28,022 nt of DNA from Acidobacteriaceae bacterium (GTDB lineage Bacteria > Acidobacteriota > Terriglobia > Terriglobales > Acidobacteriaceae): contig PMCH01000167.1 in assembly GCA_003154055.1 (NCBI GenBank), positions 1-28,022 of the forward strand, written 5' to 3'. The translations under genes were made by a program, and so were the position numbers. Below are positions 22,596 to 28,022 of this stretch, piece after piece (position 1 is the first letter of the stretch; each line of letters opens with the position of its first letter). The notes below the pieces were generated by a model. It saw nothing but the letters and a program-made list of their open reading frames with translations. It was not told the origin of the DNA and ran no database searches.

Positions 22596-24053
22596 TCACG
22601 CCTGCGACAGGATCTTGGCCACCTGATCGGTGCGGTCGCGCAGTTTGTCGAGCGAGAGGCGGATCGCGTCGCCTTTACCTTGCGGGCCGCCAGCGCCAGC
22701 AAGCAAAGTCGCGGAGCCGGCCGATTCCGAGAGCTTGGTAGACAAATCAATTAACACCACCAGCGAATCCGCGTGCAGCTTCCAGATGGAAGGGGAGTTG
22801 TGGGAACGCTTCAGCTCTTCCATTTCGGTGGTGATGCGCGCGGTCATGGACACGATCCTCAGAAGCATGCGGGCCACATCCGCCCGCGGACTCACTTCTT
22901 CCAGATAGTCGGCGGTGAAGGCTTCCACCTCGGCCGGGCTGAGCATCAGGTTGAAGTAGCGCATCGGAACGATCTGGCGGAACTTGGGGTCGGCGACGCG
23001 CACAAAGATGCGGATGGACTCCTCCACTCGCCGCAGCTTGGCCTCTTCAATCGAGAGCGTCTGGGTCGTGATGGCAGCCGGGACAAACTTGGTTCGGGCG
23101 GGCGCGGCCGCGGCGGCTGCCCCGCTCCTGCTGGTAGCCGAGGCCAAGGCCTGAGCCGCACGACGGATGGGCGGCCTGCGCTCTAATTCCTTCTTCAGCT
23201 TGGCGACCCGGCGAAACTTTTCCAATGCGGCACTGTAGTCGGCATTGAGCAGATCGGCCTCGTTCAGCGCTGCGACATGCTCGACCGTTACTTCAACCCC
23301 GTCCACGGTGCTCAGAATGCTGCCGCCAAGTTCTTCCAGGCGGCGGGCAAAATCCTTAATTTCTTCCGCCGCGCCGGCAAACAGCTTGTCGAACTGTGCC
23401 CCGAAGGCGGCATTGTAGGGGGCGATCGTGGCCAACACTCCTGGGTGATAAAACGAGTCTCCCAGCTGGGCCTTCAACTCGCGGACGCGCAGGATGATTC
23501 CGGAATCCATGAGCGCGTTGAAATCCTGGAAGCGCTTCGCTTTCTCCAGCAGCGGTCCAAACTCGCGCAGCAGTTGCACGTGCTCGTCCGGCAAGGTGGG
23601 GACGTCGGAGTCGGCCAGGATTTCCAGGAGAGCGATTTCAAAAGGCGACAGCGGCAGGGAACCATCCAGTCCATAACCGCTCTGTTCCCACTGTCCGGGA
23701 ACGCGAGGGTTGCGATACAGGAAGGTGGCGACCAGGTCGGTCTTGTCACGGCTCAGGTCGGAGCCGTCGCGGTGGCGCGCATAGTAGCGCAGCAAGGCTT
23801 CGGCGGCTTCGGGATCCAGATCGGAACGCATGCCCAGACGCAGCATGGCGGGGGTGGATGCCCGGTCCAGCAGTTGGATCCAGATGTGCATCCGTTCCAA
23901 CATGCCGAGGACATCGTCGGCCTGCCGGACTGACTCAGGCGAAAACTCCGATGGAGTGGGGATTTCGCCGCCCAGGTAGTCGCCCAATAGCCGCTGATAG
24001 AAACCCTGGACGGACGCCAGCAAGGCTAGCTCCCATTTCGGATCCTCAGCCAC
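22596..24053 (-). CDS. Conserved-looking helical protein of unknown function
   Basis: 485 residues, no signal peptide, no membrane helix and no motif I can name. The predicted content is almost wholly helical. Residues 1-290 form one region (QGFYQRLLGDYLGGEIPTPSE, LLRYYARHRDGSDLSRDKTDLV, FNALMDSGIILRVRELKAQLGDSFYHPGVLATIAPYNAAFG), an Ala-rich linker (about 295-325, including SGAAAAAAPART) follows, and a second helical region (about 330-485) includes RIFVRVADPKFRQIVPMRYFNLMLSPAEVEAF. It is probably cytoplasmic and structural or regulatory. The codon pattern resembles its neighbours, and the long intact frame supports a real gene. It lies between the small zinc protein and purU on one strand, which gives no functional hint. 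Confidence 0.8.
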   Translation of the reverse strand: MAEDPKWELALLASVQGFYQRLLGDYLGGEIPTPSEFSPESVRQADDVLGMLERMHIWIQLLDRASTPAMLRLGMRSDLDPEAAEALLRYYARHRDGSDLSRDKTDLVATFLYRNPRVPGQWEQSGYGLDGSLPLSPFEIALLEILADSDVPTLPDEHVQLLREFGPLLEKAKRFQDFNALMDSGIILRVRELKAQLGDSFYHPGVLATIAPYNAAFGAQFDKLFAGAAEEIKDFARRLEELGGSILSTVDGVEVTVEHVAALNEADLLNADYSAALEKFRRVAKLKKELERRPPIRRAAQALASATSRSGAAAAAAPARTKFVPAAITTQTLSIEEAKLRRVEESIRIFVRVADPKFRQIVPMRYFNLMLSPAEVEAFTADYLEEVSPRADVARMLLRIVSMTARITTEMEELKRSHNSPSIWKLHADSLVVLIDLSTKLSESAGSATLLAGAGGPQGKGDAIRLSLDKLRDRTDQVAKILSQA

Positions 24054-24180
24054 CGCGCAACTCCTTGGACGCAGAATGGTCCGGCTATTTTTCAGACGGA
24101 GTAATTCTTAGTAGAACCGAAACGGGATTAGAGCGCAATTATTCAGCTGGTTACGGAAGTCACGCGACGGATGGGGGAAA

Positions 24181-24211
24181 CAGTAGCCAGTAGTCAGAAG
24201 CCGGTAGTCAG
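24181..24211. repeat. CAGTAG-family repeat array
   Basis: CAGTAGCCAGTAGTCAG followed by AAGCCGGTAGTCAGC: three to four units in the gap after purU (minus strand). The purU stop codon TAG (24257-24259) is itself preceded by CAG, again giving CAGTAG. Confidence 0.6.
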
Positions 24212-24256
24212 CGGGGGCTGGGAGCAGCGGTCTACTAGCCGCGAGCCCAAGGGCCG

Positions 24257-25114
24257 CTACTGGAAAACTACCGTCTTATTGCCATACAGCAGAACGCGGT
24301 TTTCCACGTGCCAGCGGACGGCTCGCGAGAGGACCACTTTCTCCAGGTCCCGTCCCTTTTCGATAAGTTCTTCGACCGTATCGCGGTGGGAGATGCGGAC
24401 CACGTCCTGCTCGATGATGGGGCCATCGTCGAGGACCTCGGTTACGTAGTGGGCCGTGGCGCCGATCAGCTTCACGCCCCGCTTGAACGCCTGGTGATAG
24501 GGCTTGGATCCGACAAATGCGGGAAGGAAAGAATGGTGGATATTGATGAGATTCTGGGAGCCCACGGTGGCCGTGAACTGGGTCGAGAGCACCTGCATGT
24601 AGCGCGCCAGGACCACCAGGTTGCATTGATGCTCCCGAATCAGCGCGATCTGTTTCTCTTCAGCTTCGGTCTTATTGTCCTTCGAGATGGGCACGACGAC
24701 ATATGGGACGCGATAGAAATCGGCAATCCGCTGGTTGTCGGGATGGTTGGAGATGATGAGGGGAATGTCGCACTTCAGCTCTCCGCTATGGTGCCGGTAG
24801 AGCAGGTCCTGAAGGCAGTGATCGAACTTGGAGACGAAGATGACCATGCGCGGGCGGTCGCTGGAGTGAGCCAGCCGCCATTGCATCTCGAACTCTTTGG
24901 CGACGGGGGCGAACCGCTGCACAAATTCAGAAAGATCGAAGTCGAACTCCGCCGGATCAAACTCAACTCGCGTCAGAAACAGATTTGACTCTTCGTCGCC
25001 GTGCTCGTCGGCGAAAAGGATGTTGCCGTTGTGGCGGAAGATGAAGTCTGCAATGGTGGCGACAACACCTTTGCGGTCGGGACAGGACACGAGGAGGATG
25101 GCGGAGTTGTGCAT
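24257..25114 (-). CDS. purU: Formyltetrahydrofolate deformylase
   Basis: 285 residues. Hydrolyses 10-formyl-THF to THF and formate, feeding formate to purine synthesis (PurT) and balancing one-carbon pools. An N-terminal ACT domain (about 1-85, AILLVSCPDRKGVVATIADFI) is followed by the formyltransferase-like domain. Catalytic residues by comparison with GAR transformylase are Asn191 and His193 (INIHHSFLPAF) and Asp229 (VLDDGPIIEQD), with the expected 36-residue His-Asp spacing. SNHPDNQRIADFYRVPY and RVLLYGNKTVVFQ at the end are PurU hallmarks that separate it from PurN. No purine genes lie nearby. It is followed by CAGTAG-type repeats and preceded by an inverted pair of G-rich repeats. Confidence 0.96.
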   Translation of the reverse strand: MHNSAILLVSCPDRKGVVATIADFIFRHNGNILFADEHGDEESNLFLTRVEFDPAEFDFDLSEFVQRFAPVAKEFEMQWRLAHSSDRPRMVIFVSKFDHCLQDLLYRHHSGELKCDIPLIISNHPDNQRIADFYRVPYVVVPISKDNKTEAEEKQIALIREHQCNLVVLARYMQVLSTQFTATVGSQNLINIHHSFLPAFVGSKPYHQAFKRGVKLIGATAHYVTEVLDDGPIIEQDVVRISHRDTVEELIEKGRDLEKVVLSRAVRWHVENRVLLYGNKTVVFQ

Positions 25115-25128
25115 AAAGATCAGACTGG

Positions 25129-25207
25129 TTTCCCATGTGGTCCCCTGTGTCCGCCGTGGTGAAACAAACCTTTAACCACGGGGGGCACAGGGGTTCACAG
25201 GGGAAAA
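25129..25207. repeat. Inverted pair of G-rich interspersed repeats (REP/BIME-like)
   Basis: The left arm TTTCCCATGTGGTCCCCTG... (25129-25160) and right arm ACCACGGGGGGCACAGG... (25175-25207) are imperfect reverse complements of about 32 bases, separated by 14 nt. The pair can form a long hairpin in the gap between the end of one FAD oxidoreductase gene and the start of purU. Same family and arrangement as 851-977. Confidence 0.75.
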
Positions 25208-25211
25208 CTAG

Positions 25212-26801
25212 CTACTTCTTCAATGCCTTCACGATCTCACGAGCCGCATTGGCGCCAGAGCCGCCGGTCAAGCCTGTTCCCGGGTGCGTTCCGTTGCCAC
25301 ACAGGTACAAGTGCTCGATCGGGGTCTGGTAGCGTGCCCAGTCCAACAGTGGCCGCATAGTGAAGAACTGATCGAGTGCGAGTTCGCCGTGGAAGATATG
25401 CCCCCCGGTGAGGCCGTAAGTCTCCTCGAGGTCTCTTGGCGTGATGATCTGGTGGCGAAGAATCTTCTCCGGCAGATTCGGGGCGTACTGTGCAATCGTC
25501 TTGACCACCGTTTCACCGAGCGCGGTCCGCTGGGCCTCCCAGTCACTGTTCTTCAGCTTGTAAGGTGCGTACTGCATGTAAATGGACATCACGTGCTGGC
25601 CTGCGGGCGCCAGCGATGGATCCGAGAGCGATGGGAACGTGATCTCGAGGTAGGGCGCGCGCGAGAAGTTTCCGTACTTCGATTCGTCGAACGCGCGCTC
25701 CAGATAGTCAATCTCGGGACTGATCTGGATGCGGCCCTGGAGCAGGTTGCCATTACCCTTCGCTTTGAGCGCGGTGAAATCGGGAAGGCCCGAAAGCGCG
25801 AGATTCATCTTCGCCACCGTTCCCAGGGAACGGTAGTTCTTGATTTTCTGGACGAAGTCCGGGGAGAGATGCGCGGGATCGACCAGTCGCATGAGCGTGC
25901 GCTTGGGATCGGCATTGGAAACGACTGCCTTCGCGGAAATTTCTTCGCCGGAAAGAAGCACGACCCCGGTCACGACGCCATCTTTCACGCGAATCTCGGC
26001 AACGTCTGCGTTGCTCCGGATTTCAGCGCCTGCCTGCTTAGCTGCCGCAGCCATCGCCTGAGTGACTGCACCCGCGCCACCGGCGGCAAACTGCACCTGT
26101 CCGGCAGGGGTCGGATCCGCAGCGGCGCGCAGCAGCAGAACCAGTGCGCTGCCGGCGGACCATGGGCCGAGGTAAGTTCCGAAGATGCCGCGGGCCGCGA
26201 TGGTGGCGCGCAGGGGTTCGGAATCGAAGAACTCGGAGACCAGATCGGCAACGGCCATCGGGCCCCAGCGCAGCACGCGGTACATGTCTTTCTTGCCGAG
26301 GCCGCGGATGGCGCGCCCGGTTTTCAGCATTCCCCAGAGATCGCCGCTCGATGGGTCATCGATATTTGGCGGGGTGAGAACGAGGGCTTCACCCATCACC
26401 TTGCCGATCTTGCCGAGCGCTTTGCCGAATTCCACATAACCAGTCGCGTCTTTCTGCGACCACTGGGCGATTTCCTGGGTTGTTTTCTTGAGGTCGTTGT
26501 AAAGAACGAGCGCGCGGCCATCCGGCAGCAACGACGCGGTGCTTACTTCCGGAGTGGTGAGCTTGAGCCCGTGCCGCGCCAGTTGCATGTCGCGGACGAC
26601 GTCAGCCCGAAGCGATCCGGTGTTATGCGCAAGAGTGGAGCAGCGGAAGCCGGGATGAAATTCCTCGGTGATGGCCGATCCGCCAACCAGGGAGCGGCGT
26701 TCGAGCACAAGTGGTTTGAATCCGGCTTTGGCCAGATAGAAGGCGGTGACCAGACCGTTGTGTCCGCCGCCGACGATGACGACATCGCGTGTCTCGGCCA
26801 T
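25212..26801 (-). CDS. FAD-dependent oxidoreductase, phytoene dehydrogenase-like (COG1233/PYROXD2 type)
   Basis: 529 residues. The N-terminal Rossmann dinucleotide motif VVIVGGGHNGLVTAFYLAKAGFK is followed by an acidic strand end (LVLERRSLVGGSA), as in the flavin amine oxidase / phytoene desaturase superfamily. The C-terminal FAD motif is YLCGNGTHPGTGLTGGSG. HIFHGELALDQFF and MRPLLDWARYQTPIEHLYLCG are typical of COG1233. The substrate is unknown; there is no carotenoid synthesis gene here, so a carotenoid role should not be assumed. It begins three bases after the stop of a paralogue (26805-28022), so the two are surely one transcription unit and probably a tandem duplication. The two share the GEL-x-L-x-Q-x-F-x-x-RP block and C-terminal FAD motif but differ clearly in detail. 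Confidence 0.9.
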   Translation of the reverse strand: MAETRDVVIVGGGHNGLVTAFYLAKAGFKPLVLERRSLVGGSAITEEFHPGFRCSTLAHNTGSLRADVVRDMQLARHGLKLTTPEVSTASLLPDGRALVLYNDLKKTTQEIAQWSQKDATGYVEFGKALGKIGKVMGEALVLTPPNIDDPSSGDLWGMLKTGRAIRGLGKKDMYRVLRWGPMAVADLVSEFFDSEPLRATIAARGIFGTYLGPWSAGSALVLLLRAAADPTPAGQVQFAAGGAGAVTQAMAAAAKQAGAEIRSNADVAEIRVKDGVVTGVVLLSGEEISAKAVVSNADPKRTLMRLVDPAHLSPDFVQKIKNYRSLGTVAKMNLALSGLPDFTALKAKGNGNLLQGRIQISPEIDYLERAFDESKYGNFSRAPYLEITFPSLSDPSLAPAGQHVMSIYMQYAPYKLKNSDWEAQRTALGETVVKTIAQYAPNLPEKILRHQIITPRDLEETYGLTGGHIFHGELALDQFFTMRPLLDWARYQTPIEHLYLCGNGTHPGTGLTGGSGANAAREIVKALKK

Positions 26802-26804
26802 GGT

Positions 26805-28022
26805 CTATGCCACCTTCCCGTCTTTGAGAATTTCGAGCGCGGCCAGGCGGCCCGGGGCGCCCATGATGCCGCCGCCGGGATGGGTTGCCGATCCGCACAT
26901 GTAGAGGTTCTTGATGGGCGTGCGGAAACGCGCGTATCCGGGCACTGGGCGCAGGAAGAACAACTGCTCGAGCGAGAGTTCGCCCTGGAAGATGTTGCCT
27001 TCGGTCAGCCCCCACTCGCGTTCGAGATCGAGTGGAGTGACGACCTGGCGGTGCAGGATGATGTCCTTGATGTTGGGCGCGTACTGGGCAATCGTGTTGA
27101 CGACGTTGTCGCCAAATTTCTCTTTCTCGGTGTCCCAGTTGAGTCCGGGGGCCAGCTTGTAGGGCGCGTACTGCACGAAGCAGGAAAGGATGTGTTTGCC
27201 GGGCGGCGCGAGCGAAGTGTCGGTGAGGGTCGGGATCACCATGTCGATGTAGGGGTGGGTGGACCAGTGCCCGTACTTCGCCTCGTCGTAGGCCTTTTCC
27301 ATGTACTCGACGCTGGGGGAAATGGACATCGCGCCACGCAGATGGGCGCCGACTCCCGGCATGCACTTGAAATTCGGCAGCCCGTCGAGCGCCATATTCA
27401 CCTTGCCGGAGGAGCCGCGGAACTTGTAACGCGTCACTCCTTCCATGAATTCGTCGGGCAGGTTGCCGGGCTCGATCATCTTCACAAACGTTAACCGCGG
27501 ATCCACACTGGAGGAAACGACGTCGGCCAGGATTTCGTCGCCATTGGTCAGAGTGACTCCGTAGGCGCGGTTGTTCTTGACCATGATCTTCGCAATCGGC
27601 GCTTCGGTACGGATTTCCACACCCGCTTCGCGAGCCGCGCCGGCGATGGCATTCGAAATAGCGCCCGTGCCGCCGCGCGCGAAACCCCAGGCGCGGAATG
27701 CGCCGTCAATTTCGCCCATGTAGTGATGGAGCAGAACATAGGCGGTACCGGGCGACCGCACACCGAGAAACGTTCCGATAATTCCCGACGCCGACATTGT
27801 GGCTTTCAGCACATCGGTTTCGAACCACTGGTCGAGGAAGTCGATGGCGCTCATCGTCATCAACTGGACCTGGTTGTACTTGTCCTCGCCGGACATCCCC
27901 TGGAAGCGGCGGCCGATGAAGAGCAGCTTCATCAGTTCCTTGGGATTGAGAGTGGACGGGTCGGGCGGCACCATGCTGAGAATCGGCTTCACAAAACGGC
28001 ACATGGCCTGCATCGCCTTGCC
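26805..28022 (-). CDS. FAD-dependent oxidoreductase, COG1233 type, paralogue (N-terminus off right edge)
   Basis: About 405 visible C-terminal residues; the frame is open to the window edge and the N-terminal Rossmann segment (perhaps 110-130 residues) is missing. GIIGTFLGVRSPGTAYVLLHHYMGE, GGTGAISNAIAGAAREAGVEIRTE, VVSSSVDPRLTF and the C-terminal LYMCGSATHPGGGIMGAPGRLAALEI match the phytoene dehydrogenase-like family in the same order as the gene downstream. Pairing of two unequal paralogues could mean a heteromeric enzyme or two steps of one pathway; neither is shown. It is the upstream member of the two-gene unit, so the promoter lies outside the window. Confidence 0.9.
   Translation of the reverse strand, partial: GKAMQAMCRFVKPILSMVPPDPSTLNPKELMKLLFIGRRFQGMSGEDKYNQVQLMTMSAIDFLDQWFETDVLKATMSASGIIGTFLGVRSPGTAYVLLHHYMGEIDGAFRAWGFARGGTGAISNAIAGAAREAGVEIRTEAPIAKIMVKNNRAYGVTLTNGDEILADVVSSSVDPRLTFVKMIEPGNLPDEFMEGVTRYKFRGSSGKVNMALDGLPNFKCMPGVGAHLRGAMSISPSVEYMEKAYDEAKYGHWSTHPYIDMVIPTLTDTSLAPPGKHILSCFVQYAPYKLAPGLNWDTEKEKFGDNVVNTIAQYAPNIKDIILHRQVVTPLDLEREWGLTEGNIFQGELSLEQLFFLRPVPGYARFRTPIKNLYMCGSATHPGGGIMGAPGRLAALEILKDGKVA

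Noticed and set aside
25284..27494. A 736-codon open frame on the plus strand, antisense to both FAD oxidoreductase genes
   Set aside because: It crosses two well-supported genes, has no recognisable domain and reflects the codon bias of the opposite strand.

Overview
The window looks like chromosomal DNA of an acidobacterium, probably of the Terriglobia / Koribacter-like lineage. The assignment rests on family recognition, not on a marker tree. It is GC-rich and contains a long Oar-type TonB-dependent receptor, an S21 gene with the lysine/arginine-rich tail seen in that phylum, a small CxxC...HxC protein of a type I associate with Acidobacteria, an RNase E/G with a huge insertion in its S1 domain, and tandem COG1233 FAD oxidoreductases. 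Most genes are housekeeping or conserved chromosomal genes. I see no prophage, transposase, integrase, CRISPR array, tRNA or rRNA.

Layout. Bases 1-4179 (minus strand): 5' part of aspS, two small secreted proteins (DUF1579-like and SnoaL/DUF4440-like), hisS and a gamma-type carbonic anhydrase homologue. The gaps are filled by short interspersed repeats that fold into hairpins. Bases 4325-9979 (plus): a secreted DUF885 metallopeptidase-like protein, a group II PLP decarboxylase, then a compact three-gene cluster of a TPM-domain protein, a degenerate nucleotidyltransferase-fold protein and LemA. Bases 10011-10796 (minus): an adenylate kinase with an N-terminal extension. It is divergent from a TonB-dependent receptor (10977-14180) whose control region has a perfect 14-bp dyad of CRP/FNR form over a plausible -35 and a hairpin covering the ribosome binding site.

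Bases 14279-19277: rpsU with a strong terminator, a zinc-ribbon protein, a lone receiver-domain protein (minus), then a plus-strand run of an MtaB-type tRNA methylthiotransferase (carrying an in-frame insertion of intergenic-type repeat), a FecR-like secreted protein and rodA. Bases 19278-21968: RNase E/G preceded by a structured leader of about 350 nt and followed by a terminator. Bases 22086-28022 (minus): a small putative zinc protein, a large helical protein of unknown function, purU, and two tandem COG1233 FAD oxidoreductases, the second cut by the window edge.

The most unusual items are the roughly 420-residue insertion inside the RNase E/G S1 domain, the in-frame repeat insertion in the methylthiotransferase, the pseudo-nucleotidyltransferase between TPM and LemA genes, the receptor control region, and two families of short dyad repeats that abut stop and start codons. 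I found no clearly new multi-gene defence or metabolic system.
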